The notes: generated from the sequence alone by a model not told the origin. Shown: positions 25,212 through 34,106, numbered from the stretch's first letter. The stretch: 44,267 nt of DNA from Pseudomonas sp. PB101 (GCF_009764265.1 NZ_RWIR01000039.1:1-44267); one strand, 5' to 3'. A program made the numbers and translations.

Positions 25212-26666
25212 ATGCAGACCTTTCAAGTATTGATCATCGGCAGCGGGTTTGGCGGCCAATGTGCTGCAATCAATTTGCTCAAGGCCGGCATCGACGATTT
25301 CCGCCTGCTCGAACGCCGGGATTTCTTCGGCGGCACCTGGTGCCAGAACACCTACCCCGGCGCGGCAGTCGACGTTCCCTCGCCGTTGTACTCCTTGTCT
25401 TTCGCCCCGTATCGCTGGACGCAAATGTTCGCCGAACAGGCCGAACTGCACCGCTACACCCGCCACGTGGTGGAACACTTCGGCCTGCGCGACAAGGTGG
25501 AGCTGGACGCGAATGTCAAGCGCATCGAATGGGACGACACCGCCAAGCGCTGGACCGTATACACCGCCGGCAAGGGCACGTTCAGCGCGCAGTTCCTGAT
25601 AAATGCGACCGGGCCGCTGAGCCAGCCGGTGGTGCCGCACTTCGAGGGACAGGAACGCTTTGGCGGAAAGACGTTCCACACCAACAACTGGGATCACGGC
25701 TATGACTACCGGCACAAACGCGTGGCCATCGTCGGCAGCGGCGCCAGCGCGGCCCAGGTGATTCCGGCGATTGCCGCGGATGTCGGGCACTTGCATGTGT
25801 TCCAGCGCACGCCGCACTGGGTGCTGCCCCGGACTGATCGCCGCTTTGGCCGCTTCCAGCGCTGGCTGCTGGGGCTCAAGCCGGCCTACAAGCTGCTGCG
25901 CTGGGGCATCTACTGGCAGTTCGAAACCCGGGTGATCGCCTTCAAGTATTCGAAGCCGGCGGTGCAGATGGTCCAGCGCCAGGCCCTGCGTTTTCTCAAG
26001 CGCCAGGTGCCGGACGCCGAGCTGCGGCGCAAGCTCACGCCGGACTACACCATCGGCTGCAAACGGGTGATCCTGTCCAGCACGCTGTACCCGGCACTGG
26101 CCCGCCGCAACGTGACATTGCACAGCCGCGAGCAGGGCATCGCGTCCATCGACGAAACCGGCATCGTCACCCTCGACGGCCAACACATCGACCTGGACCT
26201 GATCGTCTGGTCCACCGGCTACGACGCCACCGACGGGGTGATTTCCTACCCGGTGACGGGCAGGAACGGCACCCGTCTCAGGGAAGTCTGGGCACAATAC
26301 CCGCGGGCCTACCTCGGCACCGCCCTGCCCGACTTTCCCAACCTGTTCATCGTCACCGGGCCGAACACCGGCATCGGCCACACCTCGGCGCTGTTCATCA
26401 TCGAATCGCAGATGAATTACATCCTCGACTGCATTCGCACCTTGCAGACTCAAGGTTTGCGCAGCATCGAAGTTCGCCATGAAGCGGAACGTACCTACAC
26501 TGAAATGATCCACCGGGAAATGGAACGTACCGTGTGGAAGTCCGGTGGTTGCCACAGTTGGTATCAAAGCAAGAGCGGTCATGTGATTGCGATGTTTCCG
26601 GGGTTCAGTTTCAGCTTTCATCGCTTGACCCGAGCGCTGAAACCCGCCGATCACATTTTGTCCTGA
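25212..26666 (+). CDS. Flavin-containing Baeyer-Villiger-type monooxygenase
   Basis: A 484-residue FAD/NADPH monooxygenase. GSGFGG (10-15) is the FAD Rossmann motif, FGGTW and TYPGAAVDVP follow, the Baeyer-Villiger fingerprint FxGxxxHxxxWD is present as FGGKTFHTNNWD (about 150), and the NADPH Rossmann motif GSGASA is at about 174. It inserts an oxygen next to a ketone carbonyl, making an ester or lactone. AGAGGAGG precedes the ATG at 25212; the frame extends nine codons upstream without support. The hydrolase gene 22 bases downstream fits a ketone-to-ester-to-acid-plus-alcohol route. Confidence 0.9.
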   Translation: MQTFQVLIIGSGFGGQCAAINLLKAGIDDFRLLERRDFFGGTWCQNTYPGAAVDVPSPLYSLSFAPYRWTQMFAEQAELHRYTRHVVEHFGLRDKVELDANVKRIEWDDTAKRWTVYTAGKGTFSAQFLINATGPLSQPVVPHFEGQERFGGKTFHTNNWDHGYDYRHKRVAIVGSGASAAQVIPAIAADVGHLHVFQRTPHWVLPRTDRRFGRFQRWLLGLKPAYKLLRWGIYWQFETRVIAFKYSKPAVQMVQRQALRFLKRQVPDAELRRKLTPDYTIGCKRVILSSTLYPALARRNVTLHSREQGIASIDETGIVTLDGQHIDLDLIVWSTGYDATDGVISYPVTGRNGTRLREVWAQYPRAYLGTALPDFPNLFIVTGPNTGIGHTSALFIIESQMNYILDCIRTLQTQGLRSIEVRHEAERTYTEMIHREMERTVWKSGGCHSWYQSKSGHVIAMFPGFSFSFHRLTRALKPADHILS

Positions 26667-26688
26667 ACAGATAGAAGGGAGACGCGTG

Positions 26689-27645
26689 ATGCTTTTGTTG
26701 TTCGTCGTTCTCGCAGTTTTCGTCGCCTGGAGCTGGCTGACCTACCCGGCCGTCGGCTACTGGCTCTATGACCTGAACATGGCGGCCGAGGCCAAGCTGT
26801 ACCGGCTGCACAAAATCGTCGTGCCCATCCCCGAGATGACCGTCTCGACCTGGCAAGGCGGGCCCTACGAAGCCACCAGCAGTGTGCTGATGCTGCATGG
26901 CTTCAGCGCCGACAAGAATCTCTGGCTGCGTTTCGCCCGGCATTTTGTCGGCAGCCATCGGGTGATCATCCCGGACATCGCCGGCCATGGCGAAACCGGC
27001 TTCAAGGCCGGTGGCGGCTACGACATCCCGTTGCAGGCCAAGCGCATGATCCAGCTGCTGGACGTGTGCGGCGTCGAGAAAGTCCATGTCATCGGCAATT
27101 CCATGGGCGGCTACATGGCGGCATGGCTCGCGGCCAATTACCCGGAACGCATCGTGTCCGTGGCGCTGATCGACCCGGCCGGGGTCACCGCGCCCGAACC
27201 CAGCGACCTGGAGCGGCATCTGGCCAAGGGCCACAATCCCTTCCTGATTCACTCGCGCGAAGAGTTCAAGCGTTTCTACGCCATGACCATGGCTTCGCCG
27301 CCCTGGGTACCCAAGCTGGTGCTCGATGCCGTGGCCCAGCGCTATGAACAGTCCCGCGACGAGCTGGAAGAAATCTTCCGCGATTTCCGCGCCAGCCCGC
27401 CGATGGAGCCGCACCTGCCCGACATCATGGCCCCGGCGCTGTTGCTGTGGGGGCGCAAGGACCGGCTGATCGATGTCAGCAGCGTGGCGGTGTGGAGCAA
27501 GGGTATCGCCGACCTGCGGGTGCATATCTGGGACGCCATCGGGCACATGCCCATGGTGGAGGCGCCGACCGGTTCGGCGCGCCTGTATCGCGAGTTTTTG
27601 GCATCACTGCGATCGGAGAGCCCACAGGATCAACGACTGCACTAG
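26689..27645 (+). CDS. Alpha/beta hydrolase (esterase) with N-terminal membrane anchor
   Basis: A 318-residue hydrolase. Residues 1-25 form a hydrophobic anchor (LLLFVVLAVFVAWSWL). The catalytic set is HGFS oxyanion (about 70), GNSMGGY nucleophile (S about 138), D in GRKDRLID (about 257) and H in AIGHMPM (about 284). GGGAGACGC precedes the GTG-ATG; ATG 26689 is chosen. It is downstream of the monooxygenase in the same operon. A comparable esterase-monooxygenase pairing has been reported for P. fluorescens DSM 50106 (from memory). Cleavage of the monooxygenase ester product is the inferred role. Confidence 0.85.
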   Translation: MLLLFVVLAVFVAWSWLTYPAVGYWLYDLNMAAEAKLYRLHKIVVPIPEMTVSTWQGGPYEATSSVLMLHGFSADKNLWLRFARHFVGSHRVIIPDIAGHGETGFKAGGGYDIPLQAKRMIQLLDVCGVEKVHVIGNSMGGYMAAWLAANYPERIVSVALIDPAGVTAPEPSDLERHLAKGHNPFLIHSREEFKRFYAMTMASPPWVPKLVLDAVAQRYEQSRDELEEIFRDFRASPPMEPHLPDIMAPALLLWGRKDRLIDVSSVAVWSKGIADLRVHIWDAIGHMPMVEAPTGSARLYREFLASLRSESPQDQRLH

Positions 27646-27755
27646 GCATCCATGACTTTGCAGAATGAAGTTCGTCAGAAACTTCGTTTGTCGGCGTCGC
27701 TGAAGGCTGCGATCTTTCGTCCATCCTTTACGTCACCGCGCCAGGAATCCTGTTC

Positions 27756-29135
27756 ATGAACCAGCCGAACTTCGTCAGCCCTGACCTGATCCGCCAACGC
27801 TTCTCCAAAGCGATGTCCGACATGTACCGCGAGGAAGTGCCGTTGTATGGCGCGCTGATGGAGCTGGTGGAGCAGACCAACCGTCACGTGCTCGACAGCG
27901 ATCGGCAGGTCCTGCAGCAGCTCGCGAGCACCGGGGAAATCGAGCGCCTGGACCTGGAGCGTCACGGCGCGATCCGCGTCGGTACGGCCGATGAACTGGC
28001 GACCCTCGCTCGCCTGTTCGCGGTGATGGGCATGCAACCGGTGGGTTACTACGACCTGACACCGGCCGGCGTACCCGTGCATTCCACGGCTTTTCGCGCA
28101 GTGCACGAAGCATCGTTGCAGGTCAGTCCGTTCCGGGTGTTCACCTCGCTGTTGCGCCTGGAGTTGATCGAAGACCCGCAGCTGCGAGCGTTTGCCGAGT
28201 CGGTGCTCGAGCGGCGCGCGATCTTCACGCCCCTGGCCCTGACCCTCATCGACCGCGCTGAAAGCCAAGGTGGCCTGACCGAGCAGCAAGCCCTGGAATT
28301 CGTCGAACAGGCCCTGGAGACCTTTCGCTGGCACCACAGCGCCACCGTCACCGCCGAGCAGTATCAACAGCTCAGCGCCCAGCATCGGCTGATCGCCGAC
28401 GTGGTGGCATTCAGGGGCCCGCACATCAACCACCTGACACCGCGAACCCTGGACATCGACATCGTCCAGGCGCAAATGCCGGCCCACGGCATCACCCCCA
28501 AAGCGGTGATCGAAGGCCCGCCCCGCCGGCAGTGCCCGATCCTGCTGCGCCAGACCAGTTTCAAGGCCCTGGACGAGCCGATTGCGTTCAGCGATCAACA
28601 CGAGGCTCGCGGCAGCCACAGTGCCCGCTTCGGCGAGATCGAACAGCGCGGTGCCGCCCTCACGCCCAAAGGTCGCGCCCTGTACGACCGCCTGCTGAAT
28701 GCCGCGCGGGACGAACTCAAGGACTTCCCCAACGAAGCCAACGCCGCCCGTTACAACGCGCTCATGGCGCAGCACTTCAACGAATTCCCTGACACCTGGG
28801 AAGGCATGCGCCAACAGGACCTGGCTTACTTTCGCTACTTCGTGACGGAAAAAGGCCTGGCGGCGGGCGACCTGAAAAGCGCTGCCCTGGAAGAGCTGGT
28901 CAACGCTGGTTATCTGCGGGTTGAACCGCTGGTGTACGAAGACTTCCTGCCGGTCAGCGCGGCGGGGATTTTTCAGTCAAACCTGGGGGACGCGGCGCAA
29001 ACCCGTTACGGCGTGCATTCCAATCAACAGGCATTCGAAAAGGCCCTGGGGCGTTCGACCATCGATGAGTTGGGCTTATATGCCCAGAGCCAGCAGCGTT
29101 CGATTGAACAGTGTTTCGCTGCTTTGGGCCTGTAG
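27756..29135 (+). CDS. hglS: 2-oxoadipate dioxygenase/decarboxylase (DUF1338, HglS)
   Basis: A 459-residue DUF1338 protein of the VOC-like fold. Likely iron ligands are the histidine in GVPVHSTAFR (about 109), a histidine in FRGPHINHLTPR (about 223-226) and the glutamate in FGEIEQRG (about 294). P. putida HglS converts 2-oxoadipate to D-2-hydroxyglutarate in D-lysine breakdown; length and motifs fit. No other lysine-catabolic gene is nearby. The 110-base gap before it contains a fragment reading GAAGGCTGCGATCTTTCG, which I recall as a common Pseudomonas intergenic repeat, and no clear terminator for the hydrolase operon. Confidence 0.88.
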   Translation: MNQPNFVSPDLIRQRFSKAMSDMYREEVPLYGALMELVEQTNRHVLDSDRQVLQQLASTGEIERLDLERHGAIRVGTADELATLARLFAVMGMQPVGYYDLTPAGVPVHSTAFRAVHEASLQVSPFRVFTSLLRLELIEDPQLRAFAESVLERRAIFTPLALTLIDRAESQGGLTEQQALEFVEQALETFRWHHSATVTAEQYQQLSAQHRLIADVVAFRGPHINHLTPRTLDIDIVQAQMPAHGITPKAVIEGPPRRQCPILLRQTSFKALDEPIAFSDQHEARGSHSARFGEIEQRGAALTPKGRALYDRLLNAARDELKDFPNEANAARYNALMAQHFNEFPDTWEGMRQQDLAYFRYFVTEKGLAAGDLKSAALEELVNAGYLRVEPLVYEDFLPVSAAGIFQSNLGDAAQTRYGVHSNQQAFEKALGRSTIDELGLYAQSQQRSIEQCFAALGL

Positions 29136-29477
29136 GAGCCGGCTTGCCGGCGATGGACTCAAGTGCGCCGCGTTTAACCAGTTCATACGCGTTATCGTTA
29201 ACGACCATCGCGAGCAGGCTCGCTCCTACAAAGGGCGGGTGTCGCTCACAAGACCTGTAGGAGCCGGCTTGCCGGCGATGGACTCAAGTGCGCCGCGTTT
29301 ATCCAGTTCATACGCGTTATCGTTAACGACCATCGCGAGCAGGCTCGCTCCTACGGGCGGGTGTCGCTCACAAGACCTGTAGGAGCCGGCTTGCTGGCGA
29401 TGGACTCAAGTGCGCCGCGTTTATCCGGTTCATACGCGTTATCGTTAACGACCATCGCCAGCAAGCCGGCTCCTACA
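29129..29477 (+). repeat. Three tandem composite REP elements
   Basis: Copies at 29129-29230, 29254-29354 and 29376-29477 each consist of a left REP (TGTAGGAGCCGGCTTGC-GGCGATGG), a conserved ~50-base interior (GACTCAAGTGCGCCGCGTTT, then TACGCGTTATCGTTAACGACC) and a right REP. In copies 1 and 2 the right REP is the CGAGCAGGCTCG type, not matching the left; in copy 3 it is the CCAGCAAGCCGG type. Copies are joined by a 21-23-base spacer (GGGCGGGTGTCGCTCACAAG). The first begins inside the end of hglS. Confidence 0.92.
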
Positions 29478-29530
29478 TGGGACCGTGCCCACGTTGAAAA
29501 TGAAGTGATCTCCAAGCCAGTGAAAGCCCC

Positions 29531-29565
29531 AAAAAAAAGGGCGACCTGCAGGTCGCCCGTTTTTT
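29531..29565. terminator. Two-way intrinsic terminator
   Basis: AAAAAAAA, then the perfect palindrome GGGCGACCTGCAGGTCGCCC (29539-29558), G and TTTTTT. It can stop transcripts from either side: hglS from the left, and any leftward transcript from the 29600-29700 region. Confidence 0.92.
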
Positions 29566-29700
29566 ATATTCGAAACTTTCAATACAGCAAATCAAAGTGT
29601 TCGCCCAGTGCAGTGGCCTCGGCAATCCATGCACTGGTAAAGAGCCGTAACACTGGGCGAACGGAAAGTATTCTAGTAGAAGAGAATTACTATGTCCGCA
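29566..29700 (-). ncRNA. Possible small RNA ending at the two-way terminator
   Basis: A leftward transcript from about 29700 would contain GTTCGCCCAGTG/CACTGGGCGAAC arms (29599-29610 and 29651-29662, perfect 12 pairs) and finish at the terminator stem 29539-29558. Within it CCAGTGCA (29605-29612) and TGCACTGG (29630-29637) form a competing hairpin that shares bases with the long stem. No protein frame is credible here. Upstream DNA is AT-rich with TAGAAT-like boxes, but I cannot set a promoter. I do not recognise a known small-RNA family. Confidence 0.35.
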
Positions 29701-29793
29701 TTGCAAAGATGAAATTTATCGACACAATATTTAATAAAATGTCGACTTAAATATTATGCAACCGGGCAGTAAAACCAACTATCCAGACCAAAT

Positions 29794-29838
29794 GGGTTGA
29801 TTATTCCTGTACAGAACTTGCACAAAAACAATCAACCC
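29794..29838 (-). other. Stem-loop after the leftward periplasmic gene
   Basis: GGGTTGATT (29794-29802) and AATCAACCC (29830-29838) form a 9-pair stem with a 27-base loop, 22 bases past the stop of the gene at 29860. There is no strong T run, so it is at most a weak terminator. The surrounding 29700-29850 is unusually AT-rich for this genome. Confidence 0.4.
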
Positions 29839-29859
29839 GTATAACGCCAGCATTCAATC

Positions 29860-30438
29860 TCAGTGCTTGCTGGTCACGGTCAATATGTCGGTGTAAACCA
29901 CGTTGACGCTTTGCCCGACTTTCAAGTCCTTGAGTTTGGCCTGGACTTCCGGTCGCTTGACGTCGACGGTCTTGGACTTGCCTTCCGGGTTTTCGAAGGT
30001 CACCTGGTTTTTCTTCAGGTCAATGCCGGTGATTTTCAGTTGCACTTTCACCTGGCGATAAGCTTCGCCGCCAGGATTGGCGCTACCTGGCGCCGCGCGG
30101 ATTTCACCGGTGGCTTCGGCGGTGCCGGGCAGGCCTTTGTCGACATCGGTGTCGAGGTAGGCGGCAACGGCGCTGGTGACCGTGATGTCGACCGTATCGC
30201 CAGCCTTGAGGTTATCGAGGTTTTTCGCCTTGTCGGTCAATTGCACCGGGAACTCATTACCCTGCGGGCCTTTAAGAACCACGGAATGGTTCGCGGCATC
30301 AACCGAAACGACTTTGGTGGAGACCTGATCAGCCACAACGACTTCGGACAACGGAATATCGGCGGCAACCGCGCCAAAACTGGCGGCAGACAGCAGGGTA
30401 GCGAGGGTGATGGCTTTGGTCAGTGCGTGGCGTTTCAT
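29860..30438 (-). CDS. Periplasmic protein of unknown function
   Basis: A 192-residue protein with a Sec signal peptide (MKRHALTKAITLATLLSAASFGAVAAD, cleavage after AVAA). The mature part has two beta-rich, repeat-like segments: TKVVSVDAANHSVVLKGPQGNEFPVQL...LKAGDTVDITV and VKITGIDLKKNQVTFENPEGKSKTVDV...LKVGQSVNVVYTD, each ending in a KxGxxVxV motif, suggesting two related OB-like units. No catalytic residues or cysteines. Start at 30438 chosen for the signal peptide; a start ten codons earlier is possible. It is separate from the ABC-AttH operon upstream by 132 bases. Confidence 0.8.
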   Translation of the reverse strand: MKRHALTKAITLATLLSAASFGAVAADIPLSEVVVADQVSTKVVSVDAANHSVVLKGPQGNEFPVQLTDKAKNLDNLKAGDTVDITVTSAVAAYLDTDVDKGLPGTAEATGEIRAAPGSANPGGEAYRQVKVQLKITGIDLKKNQVTFENPEGKSKTVDVKRPEVQAKLKDLKVGQSVNVVYTDILTVTSKH

Positions 30439-30570
30439 AGGCAGAACATTCCCTGTGATAGATGGCAACAGACGACGTTGAAACCGGGTTCAACGCCATG
30501 TGTGCGAGTGAGCATAGACGCTGTTCTGCGAGTGGTCGCGCCGCAGCGGTGATTTTCCTTGCACGAGCGC

Positions 30571-31644
30571 CTAGTACCCGGTCATTTCCAGATAACCCTG
30601 CCCTGCATGGCTGCCACTGAGGCGCACCGGGCCTTCCCAATAGGGAATGCGCAAATCCATCCAGGCCTGGGGATTGAGCGCGGTGATGACGATATCGAGA
30701 TGTCTGGCGGGGATCTTTATCGACCAGCGCACGGGCATCTCGCGGCCGGCCACGCGGGCGGTGTCTTGCGGGGTGAGGCTGATATCGCTGGCATCGAGCA
30801 ATTGCGTCTGGCCCCGAGCGTCGATCCAGGTGCCGGTGAGGTACGGCTCGCCGTCCTTTTGCCGCATGCGATACAGCATCACCTGTTCGCCGCTGTCCAG
30901 GTGCAGGGAGAACCAGTCCCAGCCGCTCTGGTTGGCCGTCAGGGGCTGGCTGCTCCATTCGCGGTCGAGCCAGGCCGGGCCACTGACCGCAAAAGCCTGG
31001 CCGTCGATGGTCAAGGTGCCGCTGGCCTGGAAAAACGGCTGGCTGTAGTAGTAGGAAGCCTGACCCTGCTCGGATTTCTGGCTGAAGCCCTTGTCCCCTT
31101 GCAGCACCAGCGGCCCTGTCGGGATCAACCGTAGCCGGTAGCTGAAACGCTGGTCGCTGGCGCTGAGTTGCAGGTCGGCCAACGGATCGTCGGCAGTCCC
31201 CTGGCTGCGCAGCTGCCAGTCGTCGATCCACGCATTGAACGGCGTGAGGCTGACGCCCGCCTGGCCGACGCCGCCACGGGCATAACGTTCGGCCGCGTGA
31301 TGCACGGTCGCCGAGGTCACCGCCGCGTGGCCGAGCCAGATCGTCTGGTTCTGCCAGCCCGCCACTTCGGGGCTGGCTTTCAAGGCGCTGCGGAACAAGG
31401 TCCATTGCGCGCCGAACGCTTGCCCCTGCTCGTCCTTCAGGTTGGCCGTGATGTACCACCATTCGATGCGAAAGCCGTCGTGGGGGCCGTGATCCGCCGG
31501 GAAGCCGAACACCCGACCGGGCACCACCGGGGTAAACGCAGCGGCCTGGTTGCCCAGCCCGGCAAAACCCTTTTCGACCGGTGCCGGTTGATCGCAACCG
31601 CTCGCCAGCAACGCCAGGAGCAAGACGCCGAACTTAATCTTCAT
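30571..31644 (-). CDS. AttH/CrtC-like lipocalin-fold lipoprotein
   Basis: A 357-residue lipoprotein: LLALLASGC is a lipobox with C17 as the lipidated residue. The family mark is HDGFRIEWWYITANL (about 55-69), and FQASGTLTIDGQ, SGPAWLDREWSSQPL and FSLHLDSGEQVMLYRMR continue the double lipocalin-like barrel of the AttH/carotenoid 1,2-hydratase family. No carotenoid genes are present, so hydratase activity is unlikely; the gene overlaps the ABC permease by 11 bases (31634-31644) and is the last gene of ATPase-permease-AttH. A role in export or lipid trafficking across the periplasm is inferred from this coupling. Confidence 0.9.
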   Translation of the reverse strand: MKIKFGVLLLALLASGCDQPAPVEKGFAGLGNQAAAFTPVVPGRVFGFPADHGPHDGFRIEWWYITANLKDEQGQAFGAQWTLFRSALKASPEVAGWQNQTIWLGHAAVTSATVHHAAERYARGGVGQAGVSLTPFNAWIDDWQLRSQGTADDPLADLQLSASDQRFSYRLRLIPTGPLVLQGDKGFSQKSEQGQASYYYSQPFFQASGTLTIDGQAFAVSGPAWLDREWSSQPLTANQSGWDWFSLHLDSGEQVMLYRMRQKDGEPYLTGTWIDARGQTQLLDASDISLTPQDTARVAGREMPVRWSIKIPARHLDIVITALNPQAWMDLRIPYWEGPVRLSGSHAGQGYLEMTGY

Positions 31645-34105
31645 GGGCGAATGTCCGCAGCAAATCCGCCGGTTGCGTGCGGTACAGGCGGTACAACGGC
31701 CAGGCCGAGGCCAGCAATGTCGCCAGCAACGCCAGCCCCATCAACTGCAACAGTTGCCATGGAAACACCCGCAACGGCAGACGCCAGCCAAAGGCCTGGA
31801 CGTTGATCACCGTGTCCAGGCACCACGCCAAGGCGATGCCCAGGGGCAACGCCAGCACCAGGGTCAGCAGCGCCAGCAACCAGGTTTGGCCGAGGTTGAG
31901 CAGCATCAATTGCTGGCGCGTCACGCCCAGCGCCCACAGCGGCGCCAGTTGCCCGAGACGGCTCTGGCTTTGCGTCAGCAAGCTGATGAACAGCGCCACC
32001 CCGGCCACGCACAGCGTCAGGCTGTTGAGCGCGGCAGTGGCGGCGAAGGTGCGTTCGAAGACTTGCGTGGACCAGCCCTTGAGCCGCGCCTGGTCGACGA
32101 TGCGGCTGTCATCCAGGCTGAAACGCGTCTGCAACGCCGTCACGAACGCAGGGATCGACGCCGGTTCGATGCGCAGGTTGAAACGGCTCGGTGTCAGCTG
32201 CGGCCAGCCCCGCAGCAAGTGGCGAATGTTGACCAGGATGTGGCCCTTGGGATTGCCATAGTCGGCGTAGATCCCGACGATCCGTGGCGACCATGGGCCG
32301 GTGGGCGTCGGCAGCGTCAGGTGATCGCCCAGTTGCACTTTCAGGCGCCGGGCCAGTTGTTCGCTGAGCATCACCGCGTCGTCCTTGGCCAGGCGCTGCC
32401 AAGGGTCGTCACCCAGGGCTTCGAGCAGCGGCCAGTGCTGGCGATAGGTCGGGTGGTCAATGATCCCGGACAGGTCCGTCGGCCAGCCCTGCAACTGGAT
32501 CGATACTTGCCAGTTGGGCAGCACCGCCGCCAGTTGCGGCTGCTGGTTGAGCCAACTCTGCAGCTCCCTGGCCTGGGCCGGGTTCTGCGGGTTGAGGTAA
32601 AGCTCGGCCGTCAGCCGTTGTTCGAGCCAGTCGCTGAAGGTCTGGCGAAACCCGGCGGTCATGCTGCCGGCGCCGATGTTCGCGGCCATGGCCAACAGCA
32701 GCGCCATCAAGGCCAGGCTCAACGCCGGCAGTTGCTGGCGGCAATCGGCGACAAACCATTGGCCCAACACCGAGCGACTGCGCTGCGAAGCCAGACTGAG
32801 CAGCGCACTGAGCACCACCGGCAACGCCAGCGCGGCACCGATCAACAGCGCCGCCATCAACACGAAACCACTGATCAGGCTGTCGCCGAAACCCAATGCC
32901 AACAGCGCGATCACCAAGGCCATGGCCGCCACCCAACCCTGTCGACGCAACCAGCGCGCATGGGCCTGATGCCAGGCCTGCGGGTCGGCCAGCGCCAACA
33001 ATGGCAAGCGCGCCGCCCGCAGCAGGCTGTTGGCACCGGCCAGCAATGCGCCGATCAGGCTCAGGCCGATGCCGCTGAACCACCATAAGGGGCTGAGGCT
33101 CAACTGCCCCGCCACTTCGGCGCCATACAAACCACGCAGGCTGGCGGCGACATCCGGCAATAGCACGCCGGCCAGCAGGTAGCCGCTGACCACCCCGGCC
33201 AACCCGCCGAGCAGGGCCAACCCGGCCAGTTCGACGGCCAGGCAAGCGATCAGCATCCGCGCACTCACACCGCAGGCTCGCAGGGTCCGCAGCAAACCTC
33301 GCCGCTGCTCCAGCGCCAGCCCGATGGCGGCGTGCACGATAAACAGGCCGACCACGAACGACAGCACCCCGAGGGCATCGAGGTTCAGGTGGAAGCTTTC
33401 GGTCAGGCGCGTCAGGTTGCTTTCTTCACCGGCGCTCTTGAGTTGCAGCTGCCCCTTGAACGCCTCCGGCAGCGGCGCGGTGAAATCCTTCGGCAACAGC
33501 AGCCGCGACAGTTGCTCCGGCAAGCCGAGCATCTGCTGGGCAAAACCGATGTCCACCAGCAGCACACCGGGCGCCATGTCAGCCTGCGCATGCAGCGGCG
33601 GCAGAGCCACGCCGGCCAGGTTCAACGGTCGGTCACCTTCACGCAAACCCAGTGCCTGCAGGGTCTGCGGCGAAATCCAGGTGGTGCCCGGCGGGCTGAA
33701 GAAGTCGACCACCTGTTCAATCGCCAGCGCCTGCCCGGCCACCGCCGCGCCCGCCGGCAACGACACCGGCTCGATGCCCATCAACTGCAGGCGCTGCGCT
33801 TCATGGCCCTTGAGCGTGATCCGGCCTTGCAGCACCGGTGACACGGGCCAGCCGGCGCGGCGCAGGTCGATGAACCATTGCTGCGCGAAGGTGCCGCCAC
33901 CGGGTGCGCCGAGGCTGGCCTGAGGTTCGCCGCCGATCAACTGACTGGCGCGGGCGTAACTGTCGCGCGCCTGGCTGTTGAGTGCCTGGACGCCGGTCAA
34001 CAGGCTGGTGGCCAGCCACAACCCGGTCAGCACACTGAAAAACTGCACCGGGTGCTGTCGCCAATGGCTGAGCAGCGCGCGCAGGGTTTCGCCGAAAATG
34101 CGCAT
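31634..34105 (-). CDS. ABC transporter permease, FtsX/MacB-like (AttFG-type)
   Basis: An 823-residue inner-membrane protein with the plan of a duplicated FtsX permease: N-terminal helix (about 12-35), a large periplasmic region, helices around 245-365, further helices around 395-460, a second periplasmic region and three C-terminal helices ending at about 810. RTLRACGVSARMLIA and LAPLWALGVTRQQLMLLNLGQ are the coupling segments. Such permeases do mechanotransmission rather than classical import. The ATG at 34105 lies one base after the ATPase stop; an upstream GTG (34123) would overlap it. It sits between its ATPase and the AttH lipoprotein. Confidence 0.9.
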   Translation of the reverse strand: MRIFGETLRALLSHWRQHPVQFFSVLTGLWLATSLLTGVQALNSQARDSYARASQLIGGEPQASLGAPGGGTFAQQWFIDLRRAGWPVSPVLQGRITLKGHEAQRLQLMGIEPVSLPAGAAVAGQALAIEQVVDFFSPPGTTWISPQTLQALGLREGDRPLNLAGVALPPLHAQADMAPGVLLVDIGFAQQMLGLPEQLSRLLLPKDFTAPLPEAFKGQLQLKSAGEESNLTRLTESFHLNLDALGVLSFVVGLFIVHAAIGLALEQRRGLLRTLRACGVSARMLIACLAVELAGLALLGGLAGVVSGYLLAGVLLPDVAASLRGLYGAEVAGQLSLSPLWWFSGIGLSLIGALLAGANSLLRAARLPLLALADPQAWHQAHARWLRRQGWVAAMALVIALLALGFGDSLISGFVLMAALLIGAALALPVVLSALLSLASQRSRSVLGQWFVADCRQQLPALSLALMALLLAMAANIGAGSMTAGFRQTFSDWLEQRLTAELYLNPQNPAQARELQSWLNQQPQLAAVLPNWQVSIQLQGWPTDLSGIIDHPTYRQHWPLLEALGDDPWQRLAKDDAVMLSEQLARRLKVQLGDHLTLPTPTGPWSPRIVGIYADYGNPKGHILVNIRHLLRGWPQLTPSRFNLRIEPASIPAFVTALQTRFSLDDSRIVDQARLKGWSTQVFERTFAATAALNSLTLCVAGVALFISLLTQSQSRLGQLAPLWALGVTRQQLMLLNLGQTWLLALLTLVLALPLGIALAWCLDTVINVQAFGWRLPLRVFPWQLLQLMGLALLATLLASAWPLYRLYRTQPADLLRTFAHED

Positions 34106-34106
34106 G

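Noticed and set aside
25125..26654. 509-codon open frame on the minus strand opposite the monooxygenase
   Set aside because: Antisense shadow of a gene with complete FAD, NADPH and Baeyer-Villiger motifs; no ribosome site or family resemblance.
27660..27700. Terminator after the hydrolase gene
   Set aside because: GAAGTT/AACTTC gives only a short stem followed by GTTTGTC, too weak to call.
29129..29477. CRISPR-like regular repeats
   Set aside because: The ~123-base period, REP ends and conserved rather than variable interiors show tandem composite REPs, not CRISPR.
29473..29706. 77-codon minus-strand frame across the two-way terminator
   Set aside because: It reads through a strong terminator and a REP, so it is not a likely gene.
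30571..31644. Carotenoid 1,2-hydratase function
   Set aside because: The family name derives from CrtC, but the lipobox, the ABC operon and the absence of carotenoid genes favour the AttH role.
31643..33088. 481-codon plus-strand frame opposite the ABC permease
   Set aside because: Gln/Arg-rich antisense artefact; the permease frame has correct membrane segments and operon overlaps.
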